A DNA stretch of 64,000 nucleotides from positions 99,453 through 163,452 of the forward strand of contig JAFRLH010000083.1 in NCBI GenBank assembly GCA_017431345.1, read 5' to 3'. The notes below the pieces were generated by a model. The model saw nothing but the letters and a program-made list of their open reading frames with translations. It was not told the origin of the DNA and made no database searches. This document shows, piece by piece, positions 8,445 to 17,986 of this stretch. Numbering within the stretch: position 1 is the stretch's first letter; every line of letters starts with the position of its first letter. The stretch is from Lachnospiraceae bacterium (GTDB taxonomy: Bacteria; Bacillota; Clostridia; Lachnospirales; Lachnospiraceae). The position numbers were made by a program, and so were the translations under genes.

Positions 8445-9347
8445 TTATAAGTATTTATGGAAACGGCCGAGATAAGCCACACCGTTGCTCTTTACCGCGA
8501 ACACATGCTCATCGTAGTTCTTGAGGAACGCATCCAGCTTATGGGCATCATATTTTGATACGACCGTATAAATGATGTATTCTTTGTCATGCGAATAGGC
8601 GCTGATGGCATTCCAGTAATTCGCCGAATGATGCAGATCATCCGTAATGAAGTTCAGGATCCTTTCGGGATCCTTCTTGGTGAAGATCGTCATTTCCGTA
8701 CAGATATTCTGTTCATGGATGCGGTCGATCACTGCATTGTAGAAGACCGAGTAAATGATCGAATAGATCGCAACGGTCACATTCATTGTGACAGCGCAGA
8801 CCGTGTAGATGCAGGCGTTGATGATCAGGGACAGTTTCCCTACAGAAAGATTCTGATGCCTTTTTGTGATATACATTCCGATGATATCTGTGCCGCCCGC
8901 CGACGACCGCGACCGGAAAATGAGGCCTGCGCCATAACCGGCGATCAGTCCGCCGATGATCGCTGACGTGATCTCCGACTCGACCAGAAGATCTCTCGGC
9001 GTAGGGATCAGCGCCAGGGCGATCGTTTCCACCGTGACGCACATGACATTCCGCAGGAAGAAGTTCCTGGAGAACCCTTTGTATGCAAGAACGAAAAGCG
9101 GCAGGTTCAGCAGATAGTACACAATACTGGTAACATTAAATCCTGTATTCATATATGTCATTCTGTGCAGGAAAGTATTGATCAGCTGGCTGATACCGAG
9201 GACTCCGCCGTTATAGATGCCTGAAGGAACAACGAACCAGTTGATTCCGGCAGCCATGATGATTGCGCCGACGGCGGACAGGATGATCTCCTTCGTGGTG
9301 ATATTTACCTTGATCTTATGCTGCCAAGCGTCTTTTGATATACCCAT
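8445..9347 (-). CDS. YitT family membrane protein
   Basis: Integral membrane protein of the DUF161/YitT group with a C-terminal DUF2179 domain; the substrate is not established. The 300 residues hold about five or six hydrophobic segments in the first 200 (for example LSAVGAIIMAAGINWFVVPS). The family hallmark is GIYNGGVLGISQL near residue 45 and RSRSSAGGTDIIGMYI near 150. The soluble C-terminal domain of about 80 residues (EMTIFTKKDPERILNFI onwards) is a ferredoxin-like DUF2179. GGAGAT lies upstream of the ATG. It appears to be transcribed alone. Confidence 0.93.
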   Translation of the reverse strand: MGISKDAWQHKIKVNITTKEIILSAVGAIIMAAGINWFVVPSGIYNGGVLGISQLINTFLHRMTYMNTGFNVTSIVYYLLNLPLFVLAYKGFSRNFFLRNVMCVTVETIALALIPTPRDLLVESEITSAIIGGLIAGYGAGLIFRSRSSAGGTDIIGMYITKRHQNLSVGKLSLIINACIYTVCAVTMNVTVAIYSIIYSVFYNAVIDRIHEQNICTEMTIFTKKDPERILNFITDDLHHSANYWNAISAYSHDKEYIIYTVVSKYDAHKLDAFLKNYDEHVFAVKSNGVAYLGRFHKYL

Positions 9348-9438
9348 TCTTATCTCCGTTCTGATGTTGTGAAGCCTGCGCGGCGTTCCCGTTCAGGCAA
9401 CAGACAGGATGCAGTGTATCATAATATCACATCTGAAC

Positions 9439-9473
9439 GAAAAAGGCACCTTATTTTTACAGAAAAGGTGCCT
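9439..9473 (-). terminator. Terminator of the MMPL/heptad-repeat operon
   Basis: On the minus strand AGGCACCTT, an 11-12-base loop, AAGGTGCC, then TTTTT. It lies about 40 bases after the heptad-repeat gene. Confidence 0.88.
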
Positions 9474-9513
9474 CTTTATCTAAGATATTAATTTTTCACG
9501 CTTCGGTTCTTCC

Positions 9514-12500
9514 CTATTCACCGATTCCGGCTGTTTCAAGGATAAATCTGACTGACCCCTTCATCGTATCGGCCTTGCCCGTAAATGTATCGTAGGCACC
9601 GTCCGCTTCCTTCACGGCTCTGAATCTGTCCACCGCATTTTTGAAGTCGTCTCCGAAAGTATCCGTGATCTTCTGAATGCCTTCTTCATCAAACTTCTTC
9701 ATACCGTCTTTCAGTTCTTCAGATCCGTCCGCCAGTTTTTCCACGCCTTCCTTCAGGTCTCCTGTTCCATCGGACAGCTTTTTTGCACCGTCTGCCAGCT
9801 TCTCACTTCCGTCATAGAGATCGCCGGCGCCCTGATCCAGCTTCTTTGCACCGTCATACAGATCTCCGGTCCCTTTGCTCAGATCCTTAGTCCCTTTGTA
9901 CAGCGTTCCGGTTCCTTTGCTCAGTTTCCCGGCGCCTTTATCCAGATCTTTTGCGCCGGTCTTCAGATCCTTCGCACCGGATTTCAGCGACTTTGTGCCC
10001 TTCTTCAGTTCCCCGGCTCCGCTCTCCGCCTCTGCCAGGCCTTCCTTCAGATCCTTCGCGCCGGATTTGAGCGTCTTCGTACCGTCTGCCAGCGTGCCGG
10101 CGCCGTCTGCCAGCGCTTCTGCGCCGGCCTGCAGATCCGATGCACCGTCCGAAAGCGCTGAAGCGCCTCCGGAAAGCTGTTCCGCGCCGCTGTTCAGCGA
10201 ACTGTTATTTTTTACCAGTTCATCGCTCCCGGCCTTCACTTTTTTACCGCCTTCAATGACGGCGTCTGCACCGGAAACAAGCCTGTCAGTGACAGACGCA
10301 GAGGAGACCTGTTCTGCTCCTGACTGCAGTGCGGACAGCCCTGCTTTGAGTTCGCTGATATCGCTGTCACTGATCTTTTCAGCGATGCCATCGATATAGC
10401 CTTCTGCATATCCTGCATTTGTGGCTGCGGATTTCATGTCTCCCTGTGCAAGCGAACCGAGATCCTGCGCCTGCGCGCCGACTTTTTTCGCATACTCGCC
10501 GAAGGTTTTTACGCCGGAAGCAGCTGATTTTATATCGGAATATGCATCGTTCAGTTTCGAACCAGCCGATGACAGGGTGTCCGAAACGTCTCCTACAGCC
10601 GAAGCAGCTTTGCCGATCGCTTCAAGCGCTGCATCCTCTCCGCTGATCTTGGCCTTCACACCGTCCGTATCGAATTCGACATCTTCCACCTCTGCGTCCA
10701 GACAGCCAAGCGCGCTCTCGATCACATCGCTGTCTACCTTGGCATCTTCAAGAATCTTTCTTGCCTTCTCTATACCGGTCACATTTGCTTTCGCAGAGGT
10801 AACTTTTATGGAGTCAAGTCCTGTTACCTTCGCAGTAATATCCGCGTCTTCCAGCACTGACTTTGCCTTCCCGAGTTTATTTGCCGCAGATTCCGCATCC
10901 CCGGCGGCTGACGACAGTTTCTTTCCTGCGCTCTCTGCGGATGCAGCAGCGTCGGAGACCCCTCCGGCTGCGCCGCCCATCTCTTTTGCTATGTCACCGA
11001 GTTCCCCGGCGATCGATCCGGCCTTTTTCGCCGCAGCAGCGCCTTCTTCTTTGGCGTCTCCGGCATATTTGCCCGCAGTACCGAGCGCATCCTTTGTATC
11101 GGAAAGCTGTCCGGGAAGATTCTTATCGCAGATCTGTTCCACGCCCGCTGCCAGCTGCTTTACGCCTCCGACATACTCTTTGATACCGGAAGCCAGTGTT
11201 TCTGCACCTGCTGTATATTCGGAAATCCCCTGGTTCAGGGAATCGGCGCCGTCTGTATACGCCTTAATGCCTTTCCTGAGATTTCCGGCACCGTCTGCAA
11301 GGTCTTTTGCGCCGCCGGAAAGCGTTCCCGCACCGTCTTTGAGATCGTCGGCTCCCTTGGACAGCGAACCTGCGCCTGCATCGACATCAGATACGCCTTT
11401 ATACAGGGAATCGCCGCCTGCATTCAGCTTCTTCGTGCCTTCTGCAAGATCCCCGGCACCTGCATCCAGTTTCTTTGCTCCGGATGCCAGATCGGATGTT
11501 CCTTTATATAAAGCGCCCGTGCCTTTATCCAGTTTTTTCGCGCCTTTATCCAGTTTTTTCGCACCGCTTTTCAGATCTCCTGCACCCTGATCCAGTTTTT
11601 TGGCGCCTTCTTTCAGATCCCCGGTGCCGCCGGCAAGAGTCTTTGCACCGCCGGAGAGTGTTTTCGTCCCCTCATACAGGTCCCCGGCGCCGTCATCCAG
11701 TTTACCTGCGCCGTCAAGGAGCTCCTTAACACCGTCGTAGAGATCTCCTGTCCCGTTCACCAGTTTCTCTGAAGCATCCTGCAGTTCATCCAGGTCGGCC
11801 TGCAGATCGTCAATACTGTCGAGTTTATCCAGGTCCAGTTCACTGATCATCCCTGTCGAAACAGCGCTGATCGTCAGCGGGAGCGAGAAATCCGTCGTGT
11901 CAGCTGTGATCGTCACATGATCCGGGATCTGTCCCTGCTGGTAATCCAGATCCTTGACTGTGTCCAGTTTCAGGCTGTCTTCCAGTCCCGGGAAGGCCAG
12001 TCCGACGACCGTGCATCTGCTGCCGTCTTCAATCGCCCTGCCGTTCTCGACCTCCACATTACTGAAGGTTTCATTGGAGAGGATCGTGCCGGAAACGACC
12101 GCGAAGGGGGTGTACACCGTCTCTTCCTTCTCTCCGATCTTCACCGTATTGCTCTCATGGTTCTCATAATCGATCCGGATCTCTACCCTGCCGCTCTTTC
12201 CGGCAAGTTCATCCGGAGATATGCTGCTCCCGTCAAGCTTATAGCTCAGCTTTACGGAGACGGGAAGGCTTTTTGCAGTCTTTCCCTGATAGTAGATATC
12301 ATTTCCTCCGGCATTCCAGGTAAGGGAATTGCCGGCACCCGCCGAAAATGTTTCATCACCTTTTACATTCTCGATCTCCGAAAGTTCGGTGACATCCTCG
12401 ATGGAGCTGCTTCCGGAAGCATTCTTCAGCCAGTTGCTGACCGTGATGTCTTCCACATTGCCGGAGGCATCTGCATTCACATAAACAGTCTCCGTCTTTT

Positions 12501-12624
12501 CCGGCGCTGCTGCGAACACAGGGGAAGCGGCAAGGATGATGCTTAAGCCTACTGCCATGACAGCAGCTGCAGCCTCTTTTTTTCTTTCTTTAAAGATATA
12601 CAATACATTTCCTGAAGGTTTCAT
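9514..12624 (-). CDS. Secreted heptad-repeat protein partnered with an MMPL transporter
   Basis: Large envelope protein of 1036 residues of the 'X-X-X-Leu-X-X-Gly heptad repeat' type, as found in YhgE/Pip-like proteins. The N-terminus has a signal sequence (VMAVGLSIILAASPVFA) and a beta-rich domain up to about residue 270. Two long runs of heptads follow (about 285-490 and 820-1000), with units such as DGAGDLY, GAKKLDQ and KGTGALY. Between them is an Ala-rich helical segment. No C-terminal membrane segment or wall anchor is visible. The start codon overlaps the MMPL stop (ATGA), so the two are co-translated. I infer that it forms a long periplasm-like or wall-spanning helical assembly serving the transporter. 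At DNA level the repeats give obvious 21-base periodicity. Confidence 0.85.
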   Translation of the reverse strand: MKPSGNVLYIFKERKKEAAAAVMAVGLSIILAASPVFAAAPEKTETVYVNADASGNVEDITVSNWLKNASGSSSIEDVTELSEIENVKGDETFSAGAGNSLTWNAGGNDIYYQGKTAKSLPVSVKLSYKLDGSSISPDELAGKSGRVEIRIDYENHESNTVKIGEKEETVYTPFAVVSGTILSNETFSNVEVENGRAIEDGSRCTVVGLAFPGLEDSLKLDTVKDLDYQQGQIPDHVTITADTTDFSLPLTISAVSTGMISELDLDKLDSIDDLQADLDELQDASEKLVNGTGDLYDGVKELLDGAGKLDDGAGDLYEGTKTLSGGAKTLAGGTGDLKEGAKKLDQGAGDLKSGAKKLDKGAKKLDKGTGALYKGTSDLASGAKKLDAGAGDLAEGTKKLNAGGDSLYKGVSDVDAGAGSLSKGADDLKDGAGTLSGGAKDLADGAGNLRKGIKAYTDGADSLNQGISEYTAGAETLASGIKEYVGGVKQLAAGVEQICDKNLPGQLSDTKDALGTAGKYAGDAKEEGAAAAKKAGSIAGELGDIAKEMGGAAGGVSDAAASAESAGKKLSSAAGDAESAANKLGKAKSVLEDADITAKVTGLDSIKVTSAKANVTGIEKARKILEDAKVDSDVIESALGCLDAEVEDVEFDTDGVKAKISGEDAALEAIGKAASAVGDVSDTLSSAGSKLNDAYSDIKSAASGVKTFGEYAKKVGAQAQDLGSLAQGDMKSAATNAGYAEGYIDGIAEKISDSDISELKAGLSALQSGAEQVSSASVTDRLVSGADAVIEGGKKVKAGSDELVKNNSSLNSGAEQLSGGASALSDGASDLQAGAEALADGAGTLADGTKTLKSGAKDLKEGLAEAESGAGELKKGTKSLKSGAKDLKTGAKDLDKGAGKLSKGTGTLYKGTKDLSKGTGDLYDGAKKLDQGAGDLYDGSEKLADGAKKLSDGTGDLKEGVEKLADGSEELKDGMKKFDEEGIQKITDTFGDDFKNAVDRFRAVKEADGAYDTFTGKADTMKGSVRFILETAGIGE

Positions 12625-14720
12625 TTTACTGCCTCCGCTTTATCTCTGCCGGAAATCCCTGCCCGGCGCATTCTGAGACTTGTTCTTATAATGAGACCGT
12701 CGAACAGTGACAGTACCGACGGCAGGATGAGCAGAACGACTGCCATACTGATCAGCGCACCTCTGGCCATCAGGATGCACAGTTCGCTTACAATATCTAT
12801 TCCCGAATACAGGCCGACACCGATTGTTGCGCTGAAGAAAGAAAGGGCGCTTACGATGATCGACCGGAAACTGGTCCTGTGTGCGATCCAGAGAGCCTCT
12901 TCCCTGCTCTTTCCGCTGATCCTCTCCGTTTCATATCTGCCTGTCATCAGGATCGCATAGTCAACCGTTGCGCCAAGCTGGATCGTTCCTATTACGATAC
13001 TGGCAACGAAGGAAATGACCGTTCCCGTCAGGAACGGGATCCCAAGGTTGACGAAAATGGCGAATTCGATGACAAAGATCAGCAGGACCGGCAGGCTGAT
13101 CGAACCGAACACGAAGAAAATGATCAGGAATACCAGCAGGATGGACACGGCATTGACTACCGTAAAATCTCTGTTTGTAATATTGATCAGATCTCTCGTG
13201 CACGGCGCTTCGCCGACCAGAAGACTTTCCGGATCATAGCTGTGGATAATTTCCTCGATCCTGTCGCACTGGGCGTTCACCTCATCCGTTGCGACTTCAT
13301 ACTCATTCGTGATGATCATCATCTCCTGTGTATCGGAGGTGAAGATATCCTTCAGCTTTTCCGGTACGAAGCTGTCCGGGATCATCGGTCCCACCAGGCT
13401 CTCCATGCCCAGGACCGCCTTAACGCCATCCACTTTTTCAAGTTCTTCTATCATCCGGTCCGCATCTTTATCCGGAATTGTCTTATCGATCAGGATCATG
13501 TGCATGGCGCCCATGTCGAAATATTCCTTCAGCTTGGCATTTGCCGTAACGCTGGGAAGATATTCCGGAAGCGATGCGTCGATCTTATAATAAACATCCG
13601 TATGAAATTCGCACCAGGCTGCCGGCAGTACCCCGACTGCCAGGATCAGAACAAAGATACGGGAATGCTTCAGGATGAAATCCGTTGCCTTCGGAAATTC
13701 TTTTATGAACTGCCGGTGGGTAGTCTTAAGGATCAGCGGTTCAAATACCAGGATCAGCGACGGCAGGATCGTTACGCAGCAGAGGACGCCGAAAAGCACC
13801 CCTTTCGCCATAACGACACCCAGATCAAGACCCAGGGTAAATGTCATGAAACACAGGGCTATGAACCCCGCGACCGTTGTGACCGAGCTGCCGATCACAG
13901 ACCGCAGCGTCGCAGCGATCGCCTGTGCCATTGCCTTTTTGGAATCCGGTTCGCTCTCCTTTATTTCCCTGAAACTGTGCCACAGGAAAATCGAGTAATC
14001 CATCGTTACGCCCAGCTGCAGAACAGCCGCAAGCGCTTTGGTAATGTAGGAGATCTCTCCAAAGACCAGGTTCGTTCCCATATTATAGATGATCGCCATC
14101 CCGATACTTAAGAGGAACAGGAACGGGAGCAGGAAGCTGTCCATGGTCAGCGAAAGCACAATGATGGACAGCACTACCGCGATCACGACATAGATAACGA
14201 CTTCCTTATCCGCCAGATCCTTGGTGTCCGTAACGATGGAAGACATCCCTCCCAGATAGCATCCTTCTCCGGCGATCTTCCGGATCTCATGGATCGCCTC
14301 CATCGTTTCATCCTCGGAAGTGCCGGTATCAAAGATCACGAACATCATCGTGGCGTCTTCATTATTGAAAACATCATAGATCTTATCCGGGAGAACGCTC
14401 ATTGGCACGGACAGATCCGCAATGGAATCATACCATAAGATCTTTTCAACATGATCGACTTTTTCTATCTGTTTTCTGAGTGCGGATACTTCTTTTTCCT
14501 CCAGGCCTTCACAGACATACATGGCGTAAGCGCCTGTTCCGAAATCTTCTTTCAGGATATCCTGCCCGCGCATCGTATCGATCTCTTTCGGCAGATACGC
14601 CAGGATATCGTAATTGGTGCCTGTCTTAAAATACGCGATCGCCGACGGCATCAGGAGAAGAAAAGAAAGGATGAGGATCGGGATCCGAAGCCTGACTACT
14701 GCTCTTCCGAATCTTTGCAT
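12621..14720 (-). CDS. MMPL/RND-family transporter
   Basis: Proton-driven exporter of lipids, drugs or other hydrophobic compounds. The 699 residues show the duplicated RND plan: one membrane segment, an external domain, then five or so segments, repeated once. The Gly/Asp-rich motifs of transmembrane helices 4 and 10 are present as QLGVTMDYSIFLWHSF (about residue 240) and QLGATVDYAILMTGRY (about 580). The length fits the shorter Firmicutes MMPL proteins. It is the first gene after a divergent TetR regulator with two operator palindromes, so it is probably induced by a substrate that releases TetR. AAGGA precedes the ATG. Confidence 0.94.
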   Translation of the reverse strand: MQRFGRAVVRLRIPILILSFLLLMPSAIAYFKTGTNYDILAYLPKEIDTMRGQDILKEDFGTGAYAMYVCEGLEEKEVSALRKQIEKVDHVEKILWYDSIADLSVPMSVLPDKIYDVFNNEDATMMFVIFDTGTSEDETMEAIHEIRKIAGEGCYLGGMSSIVTDTKDLADKEVVIYVVIAVVLSIIVLSLTMDSFLLPFLFLLSIGMAIIYNMGTNLVFGEISYITKALAAVLQLGVTMDYSIFLWHSFREIKESEPDSKKAMAQAIAATLRSVIGSSVTTVAGFIALCFMTFTLGLDLGVVMAKGVLFGVLCCVTILPSLILVFEPLILKTTHRQFIKEFPKATDFILKHSRIFVLILAVGVLPAAWCEFHTDVYYKIDASLPEYLPSVTANAKLKEYFDMGAMHMILIDKTIPDKDADRMIEELEKVDGVKAVLGMESLVGPMIPDSFVPEKLKDIFTSDTQEMMIITNEYEVATDEVNAQCDRIEEIIHSYDPESLLVGEAPCTRDLINITNRDFTVVNAVSILLVFLIIFFVFGSISLPVLLIFVIEFAIFVNLGIPFLTGTVISFVASIVIGTIQLGATVDYAILMTGRYETERISGKSREEALWIAHRTSFRSIIVSALSFFSATIGVGLYSGIDIVSELCILMARGALISMAVVLLILPSVLSLFDGLIIRTSLRMRRAGISGRDKAEAVK

Positions 14721-14758
14721 GACCGGTTCCTTCTTTCGGTTTCATTCTTGCAGTTCTG

Positions 14759-14787
14759 GTTATAGTCCGAAAATGACCAGAAGTCAA
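14759..14787 (-). promoter_or_regulatory. Promoter of the MMPL operon
   Basis: On the minus strand TTGACT (14787-14782), exactly 17 bases, TATAAC (14764-14759). The -35 lies within operator palindrome 1. Confidence 0.85.
14774..14786. promoter_or_regulatory. TetR operator 1
   Basis: TGACcagaaGTCA, a 4+5+4 palindrome covering the -35 of the MMPL promoter. It matches operator 2 in form and forms with it an 18-base inverted repeat AAAATGACC..AAGTCAA. Confidence 0.82.
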
Positions 14788-14805
14788 TATTTCGGTTCCT
14801 GTTTT

Positions 14806-14818
14806 TGACTTTCGGTCA
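14806..14818. promoter_or_regulatory. TetR operator 2
   Basis: TGACtttcgGTCA, centred 32 bases (three helical turns) from operator 1. It overlaps the likely tetR promoter (TTGACT at 14805-14810, TATAAA at 14825-14830, a short 14-base spacer), which implies autorepression. Confidence 0.8.
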
Positions 14819-14937
14819 TTTTTGTATAAATCCGACGCGGCAGACGATTGACAAGGCCGAAAAAAAAGGGTAAGAAATTGTTAACGGAAAATGCAGACTG
14901 CAGGAAGGACAGCGCGGGTCCGCGAGCGGAGGAAAAA

Positions 14938-15549
14938 ATGCAAAAGACGGTCGGAAAGGCTGAACTGAATAAGCAGAAGAAGAAATCATCCCTGCTGGAT
15001 TCGGCTTACAGCCTCTTTACATTAAAAGGATTCAATGACACTTCCATTTCTGACATCGCCCGTCAGGCGGGCGTTGCAAAGGGTACCTTCTACCTGTATT
15101 TCAACGACAAATTCGATCTGCGGAACAAACTGATCGCCTCCCAGGGAGAACGCATTTTCATGACAGCTATGGAAAAACTCTCCGGAAAGGAAACAATGCC
15201 TTTTGAAGAACAGGTGGTCTTTCTTGTGGATACGATCCTGGATGAACTGGCCGCGGAGCCGATGCTGGTAGGCTTTATGGCAAAGCACCTCAGCTGGGGC
15301 GTTTTCCGGAACAGCATGATCGACGGATCGTCTTCCCCCGCCTCGGTCCGGGAAGCTTATGAGGCGTTCCTGTCTCGATCCCCGGTAAAGTACAAAGATC
15401 CCGACATCCTCCTCTATATGATCCTGGAATTTATCAGCGGGACCAGCTACAATTCGATCTTATACGGGCAGCCCTGTCCGCTGGCAGAGCTGAAACCGCA
15501 CATGTACAACGGTATACGGGCCCTGTTAAAAAGTGCGGAGGTAGAATGA
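14938..15549 (+). CDS. TetR family transcriptional regulator
   Basis: Ligand-released repressor, 203 residues. I choose ATG 14938 because GGAGG lies 5 bases upstream and the protein then begins 20-odd residues before the helix-turn-helix; an upstream TTG would add 30 unlikely residues. The DNA-binding domain contains AYSLFTLKGFNDTSISDIARQ and VAKGTFYLYFNDKFDL, which are textbook TetR. The C-terminal ligand domain is not assignable. It is divergent from the MMPL operon, with two TGAC-N5-GTCA palindromes in the shared region, so it very likely represses both units. Its stop overlaps the next start. Confidence 0.93.
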   Translation: MQKTVGKAELNKQKKKSSLLDSAYSLFTLKGFNDTSISDIARQAGVAKGTFYLYFNDKFDLRNKLIASQGERIFMTAMEKLSGKETMPFEEQVVFLVDTILDELAAEPMLVGFMAKHLSWGVFRNSMIDGSSSPASVREAYEAFLSRSPVKYKDPDILLYMILEFISGTSYNSILYGQPCPLAELKPHMYNGIRALLKSAEVE

Positions 15550-16127
15550 TGCGCATACTTCTGATCAGACACGCAGAGCAGGCTTCCAAAGTGTGCAACG
15601 CCGATGTGAGCCTGTCCGAAACAGGAAGGAAGCAGGCGGAAGCGCTTGCAGAACGGCTGCTTTCGTATGGCATTGACGCGGTCTATTCCAGTCCTCTCCG
15701 GCGGGCGGCGGAAACTGCCGGTGCTGCCGCGGAGAAAACCGGTCTTCCTGTCTTCATCAGGACAGAACTGTCCGAAATGGACTTCGGAGAACTGACCGGA
15801 CTGCCGCATGCGGAACGCATAGAAAGGGAGAGGCAGTATTCCGAAGAACGAAACGGCGCTCTCACAGACAGGCCGTACCCCGGAGGAGAATCTTACGGTG
15901 AAGTCTATGAGCGTATCCGGCCGGTGCTTGCAGAGATCACCGCTTCCGGCGCGGAATGCGCAGCTGTCTTCTCCCATCTGGAAGCCCTGCGGGCCATGGT
16001 ATCGGGGATGATCGGCCTGCCGTTCGGTCACGCGAAACTGATCCTGAAAGGCCTTCGCCATACAGCGGTGACGGAAATGCTTTACGATGCAGAGACCGGC
16101 AGATATTATCTGAAATCGATTGGCTGA
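15546..16127 (+). CDS. Histidine phosphatase family protein (phosphoglycerate mutase-like)
   Basis: Branch-1 histidine phosphatase of 193 residues; the substrate cannot be told from sequence. The phosphate-accepting histidine is in LLIRHAEQ at the N-terminus, and the supporting residues are in YSSPLRRAAETA, a Glu in SEMDFGELTG, and a late His in FSHLEALRAM. ATG 15546 overlaps the tetR stop codon (ATGATG), so it is translationally coupled and co-transcribed with the regulator. A link to the export system is possible but not shown. Confidence 0.9.
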   Translation: MMRILLIRHAEQASKVCNADVSLSETGRKQAEALAERLLSYGIDAVYSSPLRRAAETAGAAAEKTGLPVFIRTELSEMDFGELTGLPHAERIERERQYSEERNGALTDRPYPGGESYGEVYERIRPVLAEITASGAECAAVFSHLEALRAMVSGMIGLPFGHAKLILKGLRHTAVTEMLYDAETGRYYLKSIG

Positions 16128-16166
16128 AAAAAGAAGAAACCCGGCAATGCCGGGCTTCTTCTTTTT
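16128..16166. terminator. Bidirectional terminator between the phosphatase and LCP genes
   Basis: A-run, then GAAGAAACCCGGC, loop AAT, GCCGGGCTTCTTC and TTTTT. The GC core of the stem is perfect and it serves both convergent genes. Confidence 0.93.
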
Positions 16167-16175
16167 ATTGCAGTA

Positions 16176-17903
16176 TTATCTGAGTGTATTTGTCTGGTTG
16201 CCTTCCTGGGAATCAGCGTCCGTAAGGATCTCCCCGTCAAATACCTTCTGAATGCGTTCCTTTGCACCCTGGATGGATGCTTCATCCTGCAGAGCTACAT
16301 ACAGGCTGCGGCTTCCCATGGAATAGGTGGAGCGTCTTGCGCCCTGTCCGGATACGCCGTAGGACTTGATGTTCCAGTCTGTGCTGGAGTCAAGTTCCAT
16401 CTTTACCAGATCCGTAAGGTCTGTGCTGGCAAGGTCGGTATTGAAGGATTCCTGCAGGCTTGCCATCAGATCGGAATAACGGAGCAGCATCTCCGGAGAG
16501 TGCATCTTATTGATGATCGCCCTGATCATTTCCATCTGATGTCTCTGTCTCTCGAAATCACCGTTCGCGAAGGAATGGCGCTCACGGACAAAGCTCAGGG
16601 CTCCCATGCCGTCGACATGGTTGATGCCTTCGTCGAAATGGACGCCGTAGACTTCACCGGTAAAGGCCTGGTCGCTGTTGACATCCACGCCGCCGAGTGC
16701 ATCGACGATATCCATGAATCCGGTAAAGTTCACACGCAGGTAGTAGTCTATATTAATATCATAAAGCTGTTCCAGCGTCTCGATGGAAGCATCGATTCCA
16801 TAGATTCCGGCGTGTGTCAGCTTGTCATAGGCATTGCCCGCAACAGGAAGCTGTACATAGTAATCACGGGGCGTGGTGACCAGCATGATCTGACGGGTCG
16901 TCGGATTGATCACTGCAAGGATATTAACGTCGCTGCGGCTTCTTGCAGCCACGGAACCGAAGGTATCGATACCGCTGAGATAAACAATGAAGGGTTCAGC
17001 CGTAACATTTTTATCGACCTTCTCTCTCTTGCTCATATCGATCTCGAAATCGAATTTCATCGTTTCGATAACAGCAGTCTCGATATCAAAATCTTCGTGC
17101 TCATCCTTTACGAGTTCACGATAACTCTCGCTCAGAAGGATCGCGTCCACTTCCTTGTCATAAAGCGCCTGAACAAGGTCGAGCATACCGGCATAGTCAA
17201 CGGTCTCGCAGTCCCCGCCGATTTCCGATTTGAGCTGCTCGACTGCCTTCTCAGTGACTTCCGGCAGCATGACTGTCTGGATACCGATCTTCTTCCCGGA
17301 AAGTTCCTTCACGGAAGTAATGACATCGATCGCCGGGGCTGTTTCCGCCGCTGCTGTGGTCTCTTCCTCGTCTTCCTCGCCTTCTTCGCTTTCCGCAGTC
17401 TCTCTCTCCAGATCTTCTCTGGTCTTTCCGGAGAGGACGACAACGGATACTTCTTCAGTCTGGAGCATTACTTTTTTCGCGGTTTCTGCCGCATCCTCCG
17501 CCTCGTTCTCTTCGGATGCCTCTCCGGTCTCTCCGGAATTCTCCGCGGCCTGTGTCTCCTGCGCTTCGTTCGTGATCACTGCAAGCGTCTTCATCGTAGA
17601 ATTAATGTAATAAACGCCTGCGCATGAAGCAGCAAGAATCGCCAGGGAGAGCAGACTTCCGACCAGTCTCGCAGGCAGCGGTCTCAGGCAGACAAAGATC
17701 CAGGCCAGAAGGAGCATCAGTACAAGTGCGCCGAGAACGACTGCCATATATTTGACCGGCAGGATGTTCACTCTGAAAACAAAGAACACCAGCACGGCGG
17801 CTGCAAGTGTCGCAAGGACCGCAAGGATCTTTCCGAGCACGCCTCCGCTCTTTTCCTGTGAATATTTTCCGTATTTCTTGTGGGAACGATATTCATCTTC
17901 CAT
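16176..17903 (-). CDS. LCP (LytR-CpsA-Psr) family protein
   Basis: Membrane enzyme that transfers undecaprenyl-linked anionic polymers or polysaccharides to peptidoglycan. I place the start at MEDEYRSHKKYGKY, preceded by GGGAGGT; 575 residues. Three hydrophobic segments lie within about residues 23-100, followed by an acidic Glu/Ala-rich linker. A long insert with no clear relative, possibly periplasmic-binding-like (KELSGKKIGIQTVMLP), comes next. The LCP domain occupies about 320-530: SDVNILAVINP, VTTPRDYYVQLP, GGVDV and RERHSFANGDFERQRHQ, with the conserved Arg and Asp residues. The extra domain before LCP is common in Clostridia. Confidence 0.93.
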   Translation of the reverse strand: MEDEYRSHKKYGKYSQEKSGGVLGKILAVLATLAAAVLVFFVFRVNILPVKYMAVVLGALVLMLLLAWIFVCLRPLPARLVGSLLSLAILAASCAGVYYINSTMKTLAVITNEAQETQAAENSGETGEASEENEAEDAAETAKKVMLQTEEVSVVVLSGKTREDLERETAESEEGEEDEEETTAAAETAPAIDVITSVKELSGKKIGIQTVMLPEVTEKAVEQLKSEIGGDCETVDYAGMLDLVQALYDKEVDAILLSESYRELVKDEHEDFDIETAVIETMKFDFEIDMSKREKVDKNVTAEPFIVYLSGIDTFGSVAARSRSDVNILAVINPTTRQIMLVTTPRDYYVQLPVAGNAYDKLTHAGIYGIDASIETLEQLYDINIDYYLRVNFTGFMDIVDALGGVDVNSDQAFTGEVYGVHFDEGINHVDGMGALSFVRERHSFANGDFERQRHQMEMIRAIINKMHSPEMLLRYSDLMASLQESFNTDLASTDLTDLVKMELDSSTDWNIKSYGVSGQGARRSTYSMGSRSLYVALQDEASIQGAKERIQKVFDGEILTDADSQEGNQTNTLR

Positions 17904-17921
17904 AAGGTTACCTCCCTTATA

Positions 17922-17951
17922 AATATATTGTCTTTCATAATCCTGTGTAAA
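17922..17951 (-). promoter_or_regulatory. Promoter of the LCP gene
   Basis: On the minus strand TTTACA (17951-17946), 18 bases, TATATT (17927-17922), about 20 bases before the start codon. Confidence 0.65.
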
Positions 17952-17986
17952 TAATAACCACAGCACAATCTCCGACATTTTAACAT

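Noticed and set aside
10421-11590. Ser/Ala/Pro-rich open frame of 389 codons on the plus strand
   Set aside because: Mirror of the heptad-repeat gene; the repetition is inherited from the opposite strand.
12879-14111. Open frame of 410 codons on the plus strand
   Set aside because: Antisense to the MMPL gene, Asp/Arg/Gln-rich, no family resemblance.
9514-14720. Type VII secretion locus
   Set aside because: There is no WXG100 protein or EssC-type ATPase; the pair is a TetR-controlled MMPL export system.
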